Positions 1 through 9,630 of a DNA stretch of 64,000 nt are shown here, piece after piece. The stretch is from Anaerolineales bacterium UBA2181 (lineage in GTDB: Bacteria > Chloroflexota > Anaerolineae > Promineifilales > UBA4811): assembly GCA_002328075.1 (NCBI GenBank), contig DCVT01000045.1, positions 9,511 through 73,510 of the forward strand, in the 5' to 3' direction. How positions within the stretch are numbered: position 1 is the stretch's first letter; every line of letters starts with the position of its first letter. The translations under genes and the position numbers were made by a program. The notes beneath the pieces were generated by a model. That model was given only the letters and a program-made list of their open reading frames with translations. It was not told the DNA's origin and did not search any database.

Positions 1-3000
1 ACTTTTTCACGGTGGATACCTTTCTGACCTTTTTTGTCACGCTGGCAATCTATGCGGCTGCGGGAATTGTGCGGGGAGGCGGGTCCCGGAGCTGGATGGG
101 TTTCGGTGCCGCGTTCGGGATGGCGTTGGCCTGCAAGATCTCCGTCTGGCCCCTGGGATTGTTGCTGGCGGCCGCGGTTTTGATCCGGGCAGCGGCTAGT
201 ACCGCAGAGGCGGCGTGGCGACCCTTTGCCGGCATGGTGGTGGCCGGTTCCTTTGCTTTCCTGGCGTTCCGATTGTGCCAGCCGGATGCGTTTGCCGGGC
301 TCGGCCTGAGCCCGGACGTTGTCGGCCAGCAACGCTTTGAAGAGATCACGGCGTTGGCTCCTTCCTGGTGGCACCAGGTCTATGACTTGATGCCGAGACC
401 TCTTCGCGCACTGGTGTTGCCGTCGCCTCGGTGGTTGAACAACATGGAGACGATCCGCAGCCAGATGACCGGCGATGTGGACTTTCCCCCAAACCACCAA
501 TGGACTGACCGGACACCCATCGTGTTTCCGTGGCGGAACATGGTGCTTTATGGCCTTGGGCCGCTGTTGGGCCTGGCCGCGTGGGCGGGTTGGTTGATAG
601 CCGGTTGGCGGCTCGTCCGCGCACGGACTGATTGGCAGCAGCACGTTTTTCCGGTCCTGTGGGTGGGTGTCTTTTTCCTCTACCAGGGGACGCAATGGGT
701 CAAGTCCATGCGGTATCTCATGCCGATCTACCCTGCGCTGGTGCTGCTGGCAGCTTGGTTGTTGCACGATGCGTGGAGCCGGGCGGCGGCATCTGGGCGC
801 GTGGACGACGGAAAACTCGCGAGGAGCCGACTCTGGCTGGTGACGAAATGGGCAGCCCTGGGCCTGGCGGCGCTGGTCTGCCTCACCACCTGGGCCTGGG
901 CGTTCACCTTTGTGCGCATCTACCGGCAGCCTACTACGCGGGTAGCGGCCGCCCGCTGGGTGTATCAGAATGTGCCGACCGGAGCCACCCTGTTGGTGGA
1001 GCCGGCCGACCCGAATTCCAGTGTGCAGCGGGTGCAGGTACACGTTCCTCGCATCGAGTATGCTGAAGATGGTTGGCGCACCGTCACCGCGTTCGAGCTT
1101 CCGACGGACGGCACCGCCACCGGCCTGCGGTTGAACTACCTTTCCGACCCGGCAATGGATGTCGAGTCCGAGGTCATTCGGGTGTCCATCGGGACCGACT
1201 CGCAAGGAACGGGCGAACTGACGACCGGGGTTCTGTCGGCTGACCTCAGGCCGGTCAGGAGCGTCCGCGGGGACGCGCATCTGGTGGAGCTGGAGCCAGT
1301 GTCCCTCACTGAGGGGCAGTCCTATTACCTCACCCTTGAAGCAGTGGCTGGAGCACCCATTCGGTCCACCGGCGCCTACCTGATCAACGAGTCGTCGTGG
1401 GACGACGGTTTGCCACTGCGCCTGGACGGGCTGGATGGTTTTACCATTTACGAGGGCGAACCGCTGGAGCTGTACTGGGAGGACAATGAAGAGAAACGGG
1501 CCCGGCTTATCCGGCTGCTGGATGAGGGCGAGTATCTTTTCATCACCAGCAGCCGGCAATTGGGGTCCATTCCTCGTATGCCTACCCGCTATCCGTTGAC
1601 CATTGCCTATTACCAGGCGCTTTTTGAGGGTCGGCTCGGTTACCAGCTGGTGGAAACCTTTTTCGCCGACCTGCAGATCGGGCCGCTAAACGTCAACGAC
1701 GTGTTCGGCAAGGTTGAATGGGGCACGACGCCGGCTGTGGGCTGGCCGCCGCCCGACGAGTGGGCGGCTGAGGAAGCCTTTTCAGTGTACGATCACCCGC
1801 CAGTGTGGATATTCGTCAAGAGCGACGATTACAGCCCGGCTGCGGTCCGGGCGGTCCTTGACGAGGTGGACGTCAGCCAGCGCCAGTTCATCATTCCCTA
1901 CGACTATACCCAGGAGTTATGGGCACAGCGCAGGCCGACGTGGCTGAACCAACTGCTGGGCAAGCGTTCCATCACACCGGTGACTGCGGAGCCGGTGGAG
2001 GAGCGCAGCATGTGGCTCGAGGAAGATGTGCTGGAGGCGCAGCAGGCCGGGGGCACGTGGCGTGACCTCTTTGATACCGGCAGTCCATTGAACCGCTTCC
2101 CCGGCCTGGCGGCCGTGACATGGTGGCTGACCGTCGTGCTGGGCGGTTGGCTTGTTTTTCCCATCGCGCTGGCGGTCTTTCCAGGGCTGCCTAGCCGGGG
2201 GTATGTCCTCAGCAAGGTTCTGTGCCTGGTGTTGGTGGCCTGGCTGGTGTGGATTCTGACCTGCATCCACCTGACCGACTATACCCGGAACGCGATCTGG
2301 TTGGCAGTTGGGCTGGTGGCGGCGATGGCCGCGCTGGCGGCACGCTGGCAATGGCCGGCCCTGGTCCGCCTGGTCAAGTGTCGTTGGCGCTGGATGCTGG
2401 CGGTGGAAGGAATCGGGCTGGGGCTCTTTCTACTCTTTCTGGCGATACGCAGTGGGAACCCGGATCTCTGGCATCCGGTTTTTGGGGGCGAAAAGCCGAT
2501 GGACTTGGCTTTTCTCAACGCGATCGTCAAGAGCACCCAGTTCCCGCCGTATGATCCCTGGCTGTCGGGAGCCTATATCAACTATTACTACTTTGGTTTT
2601 GTGATCATCGGCAACTTGGTCAAGATTCTCGGGATTGTCCCACACGTTGCGTACAACCTGGCGTTGCCCATGCTCTATTCGTTGACCGGATTGGGCGCGT
2701 TCTCGGTGGCGTACGACCTGGTGGCGGGCAAGGATCGGTCAAATGACCCGATCGAACGGACCCGGCGAGCGCTTGCCGCCGGATTGGCTGCCGCCTGCCT
2801 GGCGGTGTTGCTGGGTAACCTGGGCCAGCTGGCCACGGTGCTGTCCGGTTGGCACCGGCTGGGGCAAGCCGCGGCCGGCGAGGATGCAGTCTGGTTGGTG
2901 CAGGCGGGACGTGGGCTGTTGGAGAATCTCCGCGGCGCGGCACTCCCAATGCATACTGGCTCCTGGTATTGGGATGCCACGCGCATCATTCCACCGGCCG

Positions 3001-4523
3001 CCGGCGAGGCGGGACCGATCACCGAGTTTCCGTTTTTCACCTTTCTCTACGCCGATCTGCACGCGCACATGATCGACATGCCGTTGGTTCTGTTGGCGCT
3101 TGCCTGGGCACTGGCTCTGGCGCAAGCCGCTGATCGCGGTGTCCTCGGTCAGGGTCGGCACTGGGGCGCAACCCGGTTGATTTCCAGACTGGCCCTGATC
3201 TGGGTGGTCGGGGGGATAGTCATCGGTGCGCTGCGAGCCACCAATACGTGGGACTGGCCTGCCTCGCTCGGTGTAGCTTGCGTCGCCATTGCCTATTCTG
3301 CCTGGCGGGCCCGCCCGTCGGCCGGGGGCTGGCTGTTGCTGGCAGGGCTGGGTGCTGCAGCGCTGGTCGGACTCAACGTGCTGGCCTATCTTCCGTACAC
3401 GCGCCAGTTCGTGCCGGCATACACGCAAGTCATGGCGTGGCGCGGCGGCGTCACCCCGGTGTGGGCTTACCTGAGCGTACACGGGCTTTTCCTCTTTCTG
3501 CTGTTGACCTGGGCGGTACGCGAATACCGGGACTGGACGCGCAGCCTGACGCTGGATGCGCTGCGGGCATGGGAGCCGTTCGCGCTGCTGGTTGCATTGG
3601 CGGTGATGGGTTGTTTGGTGGCGATGGTCGTGTTGCTGAGATCAGGGGTGTCGGTCGGCCCGCTGGTTTTGGTGGTCGCAGTCCCGGTGACGATGCTCGC
3701 GTTGCAGCGGCGCCTGGCGGCGGAACGCCGGGCGGTGCTGATGCTCCTGACGCTCGGCCTGGTAATGACGCTGGCGGTAGAACTCATTGTCCTTTCGGGG
3801 GACATCAGCCGGATGAACACGGTGTTCAAGTTTTACATGCAAGTCTGGCTCCTGTTCAGTGTGACCGGCGGGGCCGCTCTGATCTGGGTGTGGGAGTGGT
3901 CGTCTGCTTGGCGCCCGGCTTGGCGCCAGGCGTGGTTCGGGATACTGGGTCTGCTGGTGTTCGCTGCTGCGCTCTATCCGGTGACTGCCTCGCGTGCCAA
4001 GGTCTTGGATCGTTTTCACGCCGATCAACCGCCGGCCGGTCTGGACGGAATGGTCTATATGCGCACGGCAACCCACTATGACCGGGATCAGGTCATTTTG
4101 CTGGAATCTGACTATCAGGCCATCCGCTGGCTGCAGGAGAACGTGGACGGTTCACCGGTCATCATGGAGGCCAACACCTATCCCAAAATCTACGGTTGGG
4201 GCAGCCGCATCTCTATCTACACAGGACTGCCGACGGTTGTGGGTTGGGAATGGCACACGCGGCAGCACCGGGCGGGTTTCACCGATGCCACCGAGCTCGT
4301 TCGGCAACGAGCCAATGAGGTAATCACGTTCTACAACACGCCGGACGTCTATCAGGCCGACCGCATTCTGGACAAATTCCGTGTACAATATGTCGTCGTT
4401 GGCTCGCTGGAGCGAGCCTATTACAGCGCCGTCGGCCTGAACAAATTTGAACTGATGGAAGAGCTGGGATTGCTGGAAGAGGTCTACCGCAACGCCGGTG
4501 CAGAGATCTATCGTGTCAGGTGA
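1..4523 (+). CDS. DUF2298 (Chlor_Arch_YYY) membrane protein with GT39-like N-terminal half, 5' partial
   Basis: Very large polytopic membrane protein of the DUF2298 family, predicted to act in membrane glycosyl transfer or lipid-linked sugar handling; the family's reaction is not established. The frame is open to the window edge and the first codons read FFTVDTFLTFF, the usual interior motif of GT39-like proteins, so the GTG at 12 is not the true start. Numbered from that GTG, residues 1-700 resemble a protein-mannosyltransferase-like membrane half with a soluble insert around 330-680. The C-terminal half carries the DUF2298 signatures: EKPMDLAF near 827, an FPPYDPWLSG...NYYYFG stretch after it, a LHAHM motif, RMNTVFKFY, and YVVVG near the end. 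These recur in the next gene. The TGA at 4521 overlaps the Shine-Dalgarno of the next gene. Confidence 0.85.
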   Translation, partial: FFTVDTFLTFFVTLAIYAAAGIVRGGGSRSWMGFGAAFGMALACKISVWPLGLLLAAAVLIRAAASTAEAAWRPFAGMVVAGSFAFLAFRLCQPDAFAGLGLSPDVVGQQRFEEITALAPSWWHQVYDLMPRPLRALVLPSPRWLNNMETIRSQMTGDVDFPPNHQWTDRTPIVFPWRNMVLYGLGPLLGLAAWAGWLIAGWRLVRARTDWQQHVFPVLWVGVFFLYQGTQWVKSMRYLMPIYPALVLLAAWLLHDAWSRAAASGRVDDGKLARSRLWLVTKWAALGLAALVCLTTWAWAFTFVRIYRQPTTRVAAARWVYQNVPTGATLLVEPADPNSSVQRVQVHVPRIEYAEDGWRTVTAFELPTDGTATGLRLNYLSDPAMDVESEVIRVSIGTDSQGTGELTTGVLSADLRPVRSVRGDAHLVELEPVSLTEGQSYYLTLEAVAGAPIRSTGAYLINESSWDDGLPLRLDGLDGFTIYEGEPLELYWEDNEEKRARLIRLLDEGEYLFITSSRQLGSIPRMPTRYPLTIAYYQALFEGRLGYQLVETFFADLQIGPLNVNDVFGKVEWGTTPAVGWPPPDEWAAEEAFSVYDHPPVWIFVKSDDYSPAAVRAVLDEVDVSQRQFIIPYDYTQELWAQRRPTWLNQLLGKRSITPVTAEPVEERSMWLEEDVLEAQQAGGTWRDLFDTGSPLNRFPGLAAVTWWLTVVLGGWLVFPIALAVFPGLPSRGYVLSKVLCLVLVAWLVWILTCIHLTDYTRNAIWLAVGLVAAMAALAARWQWPALVRLVKCRWRWMLAVEGIGLGLFLLFLAIRSGNPDLWHPVFGGEKPMDLAFLNAIVKSTQFPPYDPWLSGAYINYYYFGFVIIGNLVKILGIVPHVAYNLALPMLYSLTGLGAFSVAYDLVAGKDRSNDPIERTRRALAAGLAAACLAVLLGNLGQLATVLSGWHRLGQAAAGEDAVWLVQAGRGLLENLRGAALPMHTGSWYWDATRIIPPAAGEAGPITEFPFFTFLYADLHAHMIDMPLVLLALAWALALAQAADRGVLGQGRHWGATRLISRLALIWVVGGIVIGALRATNTWDWPASLGVACVAIAYSAWRARPSAGGWLLLAGLGAAALVGLNVLAYLPYTRQFVPAYTQVMAWRGGVTPVWAYLSVHGLFLFLLLTWAVREYRDWTRSLTLDALRAWEPFALLVALAVMGCLVAMVVLLRSGVSVGPLVLVVAVPVTMLALQRRLAAERRAVLMLLTLGLVMTLAVELIVLSGDISRMNTVFKFYMQVWLLFSVTGGAALIWVWEWSSAWRPAWRQAWFGILGLLVFAAALYPVTASRAKVLDRFHADQPPAGLDGMVYMRTATHYDRDQVILLESDYQAIRWLQENVDGSPVIMEANTYPKIYGWGSRISIYTGLPTVVGWEWHTRQHRAGFTDATELVRQRANEVITFYNTPDVYQADRILDKFRVQYVVVGSLERAYYSAVGLNKFELMEELGLLEEVYRNAGAEIYRVR

Positions 4524-4532
4524 TTGTATACC

Positions 4533-7265
4533 ATGAATGACATCCTTGCCGCGGCACTCTGGTGGCTCGCGATCCAGTTCCTGGGCCTGATTGCCTGGCC
4601 ATTGACCTTTCGGCTCTTCCGGCGCCTTCCAGACCGGGGGTATGCGCTGAGCAAGGCCATGGGGGTGTTGCTTGTCACCTACCTCTTTTGGTTGCTGGGC
4701 AGCCTCGGCCTCTTGCGCAACACGGTTGGCGGCATCCTGATGTCGGCCGCGCTGGTTGCGCTCCTGGCTGCCTGGGTGTACCGACGCCCTTGCACCCGGG
4801 ACCCGGCCGACCTGCCGGGATGGGTCGCCGCGCACCGGCGCTACGTGCTGGCGGTAGAGCTCCTCTTTGCCCTCAGTTTCGCGCTCTGGTGTCTGGTCCG
4901 GGCGCACAACCCCGAGATCACCGGTACGGAGAAACCGATGGATCTGGCCTTTATCCAGGCCATCTTGAGGTCAGAGACCTTTCCTCCGGTCGACCCCTGG
5001 CTATCCGGCCATGCCATCAGTTACTACTATTTTGGCTACGTAATGCACGCCATGATGGCCAAGCTCACCGGGGTGCCGGGCACCGTGGCGTTCAACCTGG
5101 GTCTGGCCTGGCAGTTTGCCGGCACGGTCCTGGGCGGTTTTGGCTTGGTCTATAACCTGGTCAGCGCCGAGGTTGGCTCTCGGGGAAAACCCGTGACCCT
5201 CGGGCGTGTCGGCGCCGGGCTTTTGGGTGGCGTGATGGTGGCGGTAATGGGCAATCTGGAGGGTTTCCTCGAGGTGCTGCACGCCCGGGCCTGGTTGCCA
5301 ACCGGGTTCTGGCGCTGGCTGGACATTGAGGAGATCAACCTGGCGCCGGTGGTTTCGAGCCCCTGGTGGCCACCTCGGGGCGGCTGGTGGTGGTGGCGAG
5401 CGTCGCGGGTGCTACACGATCGCGGCCTGTCGGGCGAATCACTCGGTCTGCAGCCTATTGCCGAGTTCCCGGCCTTTAGTTTTGTGCTGGGCGACATGCA
5501 CCCGCACATGATGGCCCTGCCCTACGTCTTGCTGGGCCTCGGACTGGCGCTCAACTGGTGGCTGACCTCCTGGCAGAGGGAATCCACCGTCGGCCGGCCC
5601 CTGTGGGCGTCGATCCGCGAACTGGTCAGCGTGGCCGATCCGGTGCACGTGGGCCTCTATGCGGTTTGCCTGGGTGCGCTGGCATTTCTCAACACCTGGG
5701 ATTTCCCGTCGCTGCTGGCTATAGCGGTGGGCTCCATGACGCTGGCCGTCATTCGCGATCGGCCGGCACCTGCCGCCAACACCCCCGCCAGTGGGCTGGT
5801 GGCAGAGACGGCCCTTCTGGGAGCGGTAACGCTCGTGAGCATTGTGCTGGTGGGGCGCCGGCTGCTGGGCGGCGAATCTGCCTGGCTGCCGGCGCTGGCG
5901 CCCGTGACGCTCACCCCGGCCACCTGGTGGCTCTTTCGGCTGGCACAGCAGCAAAAGGAACGCAGCGGTCAGTGGCAACTGGGCGTGATGGGCGAGTTGT
6001 TAGTCGCCGCGGTCGGGCTGGGACTTGCGGGCATTCTGGCCTACGTGCCGTTCTACCTGGGGTTTCGTTCCCAGGCGGCCGGACTGCTGCCCAACGTCAT
6101 CAACCCCACCCGGCTGCCGCAGTTCGTGGTCATGTTCGGGCCGTTTCTCCTCGTGCTGCTGGTATGGCTGTTTGGTCTGCTGCCCACCGGTAGGGCGAAC
6201 TGGAGTGTCGGGCTGTGTATCACGGGTGGGTTGCTGCTGGCCCTGGTGGTGGCGGTGGCGCTGTTTGGCGCCCTGGCGGCGTTGACTCCAACGGCGCAGG
6301 GCTGGATTGCGCAGGTGACGGGTGACGTTGGCGGCCTGGATTCGGCCGTCCGCCTGACCCTCATTCGGCGGCTCACCAACCCCTGGACTGCGCTGCTGTT
6401 GCTGGCGATGATCGCCAGCGCGATTGCGCTCTCCTACCCGTTGGTGCTCAACCGGCGCTCCGCGCCGGCCGAGGCCGGTCAGTGGGCAAGAACGGTCGGT
6501 CCCCCGGTTGCGTCAACCCTCGAACCGGTCTCGGTCGCGTCGTTTGTCCTGCTTTTGGTCTTGGCAGCTTCACTCCTGACGCTGGCGCCTGAGTTTGTCT
6601 ACCTTAAGGACGTATTTCAGGGGCGCATGAACACGGTGTTCAAGTTCTATTACCTGGCCTGGGTGCTCCTGGCCGTCAGCAGCGGTTACGCGCTGCACGG
6701 TCTGCTGCGCCGGGCGGGGTGGGTCCGTTGGGTTGGCGGCCTGGGAGGGGCGTTGCTCATCGCCGCCGGGCTGTTTTACCCGGTGCTGGCGGTCGCCACG
6801 CGCACCGCCGGGCGCGGGGGGTCTGCCACCCTGGACGGCATGGCGTACATGGAGAACAGCCAGCCGGCCGACTATGCGGCGATCCGCTGGCTGCAGGAGA
6901 ACGTGGAGGGAACCCCGCTGATCCTGGAGGCAGTGGGCGGACAATACTCTTGGGGCGCTCGCATATCTGCCCATACCGGTCTCCCGACGGTTCTCGGTTG
7001 GGCCGGCCACGAACAGCAGTGGCGTGGCGACACGCACGAGCCGGGTCTGCGCGAGCCTGACGTCCGGACCATGTACACCTCGCGCGTTTGGCCCGAGGTG
7101 CAGGCGCTGCTTGAGAAATACCAGGTCGAGTATGTAGTTGTCGGCCCGCTGGAGATCAGCACGTATGGCCAGGTGGCGGCCGCCAAATTCGAGCGGGTGC
7201 TGGACGCGGTGTTCCAGGGCGATGGAGTGGTGATATACCGATGGCACAGGTTGATTCAACCATGA
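4533..7265 (+). CDS. DUF2298 (Chlor_Arch_YYY) membrane protein
   Basis: Polytopic membrane protein of about 910 residues made only of the DUF2298 module, colinear with the C-terminal half of the upstream gene. Shared motifs are EKPMDLAF near residue 133, FPPVDPWLSG, YYYFGYV, GDMHPHMM, RMNTVFKFYYLAW, AIRWLQENVEG and EYVVVG. ATG 4533 is chosen because AGGTGA at 4518-4523 lies nine bases upstream; a TTG at 4524 would abut that ribosome site. The neighbouring Agl23-like gene supports a role in surface glycan or glycolipid assembly, but the biochemical function of the family is unknown. The last codons overlap the next gene. Confidence 0.85.
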   Translation: MNDILAAALWWLAIQFLGLIAWPLTFRLFRRLPDRGYALSKAMGVLLVTYLFWLLGSLGLLRNTVGGILMSAALVALLAAWVYRRPCTRDPADLPGWVAAHRRYVLAVELLFALSFALWCLVRAHNPEITGTEKPMDLAFIQAILRSETFPPVDPWLSGHAISYYYFGYVMHAMMAKLTGVPGTVAFNLGLAWQFAGTVLGGFGLVYNLVSAEVGSRGKPVTLGRVGAGLLGGVMVAVMGNLEGFLEVLHARAWLPTGFWRWLDIEEINLAPVVSSPWWPPRGGWWWWRASRVLHDRGLSGESLGLQPIAEFPAFSFVLGDMHPHMMALPYVLLGLGLALNWWLTSWQRESTVGRPLWASIRELVSVADPVHVGLYAVCLGALAFLNTWDFPSLLAIAVGSMTLAVIRDRPAPAANTPASGLVAETALLGAVTLVSIVLVGRRLLGGESAWLPALAPVTLTPATWWLFRLAQQQKERSGQWQLGVMGELLVAAVGLGLAGILAYVPFYLGFRSQAAGLLPNVINPTRLPQFVVMFGPFLLVLLVWLFGLLPTGRANWSVGLCITGGLLLALVVAVALFGALAALTPTAQGWIAQVTGDVGGLDSAVRLTLIRRLTNPWTALLLLAMIASAIALSYPLVLNRRSAPAEAGQWARTVGPPVASTLEPVSVASFVLLLVLAASLLTLAPEFVYLKDVFQGRMNTVFKFYYLAWVLLAVSSGYALHGLLRRAGWVRWVGGLGGALLIAAGLFYPVLAVATRTAGRGGSATLDGMAYMENSQPADYAAIRWLQENVEGTPLILEAVGGQYSWGARISAHTGLPTVLGWAGHEQQWRGDTHEPGLREPDVRTMYTSRVWPEVQALLEKYQVEYVVVGPLEISTYGQVAAAKFERVLDAVFQGDGVVIYRWHRLIQP

Positions 7266-9007
7266 TTCGGGGTTGGTGCGAACCGGTCCCTGATTCCAAC
7301 GTCGACGCGCGGCTCATTCGCGCCGGCTGGTTGGCCGTGGCGGTGGTGAGCGCGCTGATTCGTCTGCCCGCGTTGGGTGCCGCGCCGCTTTCGCCGGGCG
7401 AGGCCACCGAAGCCCTGGCTGCGCTGGATAACGTTGGGCGTTGGACGGCGGCGCAGAGCAGCCTGCTGCTGGGCGCCAACCACATGCTGTTCTGGTTGCT
7501 GGGCGCCTCGGATACGGTGGCGCGCCTGCTGCCGGCGCTCGCGGGGAGCGGGCTGCCGCTGATGGCCTGGCTATTTCAGCGCCATCTTGGCCGGTGGGGA
7601 GCCCTGGCGGCCGGCGCGTTGCTGGCGCTCAGCCCTTCCCTGGTGTTTGTCTCCCGGTCGGCTACCGGAACGGTGTTGGGAATCGCTGGCGGGCTGCTGG
7701 CCGTGGGTGCTCTGGAAAAGGCCGATGCGACAGGAGAGCGACGCTGGACCTGGGTGGCGGGGATTGCCATGGGACTGGGAGTGGCGTCCGGGCCTGCCTT
7801 CTGGAGCGCCATGTTGGTGATGGCGCTGGCCGCGATGTTGGGGCGGCCGACTGGGCTGCGCCGTTGGCTGGCCAGTCGGTGTGGGGCGCTGTGGCGGGTG
7901 GCCGTCATCACCGCCGGGTTGGCTTCCACCGGCCTGTTGTTGGTGCCCGGTGGCCTGGGCGTGGCGGCCGATAGCCTGGTTGTCTGGATAAACGGATTCG
8001 GCCTCGGCCGCCAGGGGTTGTGGGCCTGGCAGGTGCTGCTGGTCTACGAGCCCGTGCTGCTGCTCTCGGGCGTCGCCGGGGCGGCGGTGGTTCTGCTCGG
8101 CCCAAACAGCCGGGTTCGGTTGATGGGGTTTTGGACGCTGGTGGGAGCGCTCCTGTCGTTGGTGCGATCCGGGCAGCCGGATGCCCCCTTGCTCGTGGTC
8201 ATCCCGCTGGCGCTCCTGGGCGGCCGGCTGGTTGCCGCCCTACTGGCCAGTTTGTTGGCTCAACCGGCGTGGCCCGGTTTCGGCCGGTCGCTGGCTGCCA
8301 TGTCCGTGGCGGTCGGCGTTCTGGGCGTGCACCTCTTTGTCAACCTGGGCCAATATGCGCGGCACGCTTCCAGCAACCCCGATTCGGCCAGCGCTAGCCT
8401 GCTGCTGGTGGGGATCTCGATCATATTGGCCACCGGCGTGTGCGCCCTGGCCTGGACTTATAGCCACCGGTTGGCGTGGGGGAGCCTGCTGGTGGCCTGG
8501 CTGGTGCTCCTCGGTGCCTATGGCCTGGGAAAGGCGTGGGAGCTGGGGCACACACACCGTAGCGATCCGCGTCAGTTGTGGGTTGCCGAGGCCACGAGTC
8601 CCGGCGCCCGCCTGTTGGTGGATGCGCTGGAAAGCGTCTCGAGTCGTATCCAGGGCACGCCCCATGAAGTGCAGGTGACGGTCCAGGGAGATTCCGCGCT
8701 GCTGCACTGGGCGTTGCGCGATTTCACGAGGGTCACCTGGGTTGAGCAGTTGCAGGCAGTAGTCACGTCGCCCGTGGTGCTCACCCCGGCCGGCGAGGCC
8801 AGCCCCACATTGGGCGATGGCTACCTGGGCGTCGATTTTGGATTGCAGCTGGAGCCGAATCCATCCACCGACGTGGCGAGCCGGACGGGCGAAACCCTTC
8901 GTTGGGTGCTGCTGCGCGATGCGCCGCTGCCCCTGCAGCGGGACAAGGTCGTGCTCTGGGTCAGGCAGGACCTGGCGAGCGCCGGAGTCAGTTGGCCGTT
9001 GCCATGA
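7241..9007 (+). CDS. polytopic membrane protein, GT39/ArnT-like
   Basis: Hydrophobic protein of 581-588 residues with roughly ten membrane segments and a short soluble tail of about 130 residues. The N-terminal region (RLPALGAAPLSPGEATEAL) occupies the place where GT39/GT83 transferases have an acidic substrate-binding motif, but only the Glu is kept, so the catalytic assignment is weak. Two starts are plausible: ATG 7241, and ATG 7262, which makes an ATGA overlap with the stop of the preceding gene. The 3' end again makes an ATGA overlap with the sigma-factor gene, so it is probably translated as part of the same operon. Family membership is judged from topology and context, not from a diagnostic catalytic motif. 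Confidence 0.7.
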   Translation: MAQVDSTMIRGWCEPVPDSNVDARLIRAGWLAVAVVSALIRLPALGAAPLSPGEATEALAALDNVGRWTAAQSSLLLGANHMLFWLLGASDTVARLLPALAGSGLPLMAWLFQRHLGRWGALAAGALLALSPSLVFVSRSATGTVLGIAGGLLAVGALEKADATGERRWTWVAGIAMGLGVASGPAFWSAMLVMALAAMLGRPTGLRRWLASRCGALWRVAVITAGLASTGLLLVPGGLGVAADSLVVWINGFGLGRQGLWAWQVLLVYEPVLLLSGVAGAAVVLLGPNSRVRLMGFWTLVGALLSLVRSGQPDAPLLVVIPLALLGGRLVAALLASLLAQPAWPGFGRSLAAMSVAVGVLGVHLFVNLGQYARHASSNPDSASASLLLVGISIILATGVCALAWTYSHRLAWGSLLVAWLVLLGAYGLGKAWELGHTHRSDPRQLWVAEATSPGARLLVDALESVSSRIQGTPHEVQVTVQGDSALLHWALRDFTRVTWVEQLQAVVTSPVVLTPAGEASPTLGDGYLGVDFGLQLEPNPSTDVASRTGETLRWVLLRDAPLPLQRDKVVLWVRQDLASAGVSWPLP

Positions 9008-9630
9008 GCATTGCTGCTGCCAAGAGTGTATATACGCAGGAGGTCAGCGAATTGGTCGCCGGCTGCCTGGAGGGCGAACAGGCTGCCTATGCGGCGCTCT
9101 ATCGCCGCTTTGCAGCGGACGTCTACCGGTTGGTCTACGGATTGCTGGGCGACACGGAGGATGCAGAGGAGGTGCTACAAGACGCGTTCCTGTACGCCAT
9201 GCGCAACCTGGCGCGGTACGATCCGGCACGGGCCGGACTCCGGACCTGGCTCTTTCGGATTGCCGTCTGCCGGGCGCGGAACAAGCGCCGGCGAAAAATC
9301 CTGCCGACCATTTCGTTGGCCGATCTTGTGGATGGCGGACGCGAGAGAGTGGAGCTCAAGAGTGCGGCCAGGCCGGCCGAAGAGTCGGCGCAGCGGGCCA
9401 GCGACCGTGAGGAGCTCATCTCTGCCCTCAACTGCCTGACGCCCAAGCTGCGCGAGGCGGCCGTGTTGCGTTACTTTGAAGGCCTGACCTACGGGGAGAT
9501 CGGCCAGGTCCTGGGGGTCCCGCCCAAGACGGCCGAGTCCCGGGTGAGGCTGGCGCATGTGGCACTGCGGCGGTTGCTGGAGGAAAGAAAAGTACTCGAG
9601 CCGGGCACGGCCCGGGGCGGAGGTGGCTGA
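9004..9630 (+). CDS. ECF-family RNA polymerase sigma factor
   Basis: Sigma-70 family protein of 208 residues with only regions 2 and 4, as in ECF sigma factors. Region 2 spans about residues 18-95 (YAALYRRF..., LGDTEDAEEVLQDAFLYA, LRTWLFRIA). Region 4 spans about 140-200 (LTPKLREAAVLRYFEGLTYG, EIGQVLGVPPKTAESRV, the helix-turn-helix). The start at ATG 9004 overlaps the previous stop as ATGA; open sequence further upstream in the same frame lies inside the preceding gene. Its TGA overlaps the ATG of the anti-sigma gene, so the two are translationally coupled. It probably directs transcription of envelope genes, possibly this operon. Confidence 0.92.
   Translation: MSIAAAKSVYTQEVSELVAGCLEGEQAAYAALYRRFAADVYRLVYGLLGDTEDAEEVLQDAFLYAMRNLARYDPARAGLRTWLFRIAVCRARNKRRRKILPTISLADLVDGGRERVELKSAARPAEESAQRASDREELISALNCLTPKLREAAVLRYFEGLTYGEIGQVLGVPPKTAESRVRLAHVALRRLLEERKVLEPGTARGGGG

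Noticed and set aside
1..4523. Frameshift fusion of two genes in the 1,503-codon frame
   Set aside because: The frame is continuous and DUF2298 proteins with a GT39-like N-terminal half of this size are a known form.
8902..9003. Upstream extension of the sigma-factor gene to ATG 8902
   Set aside because: That stretch is inside the preceding membrane-protein gene; the ATGA overlap at 9004 and the family length fit better.
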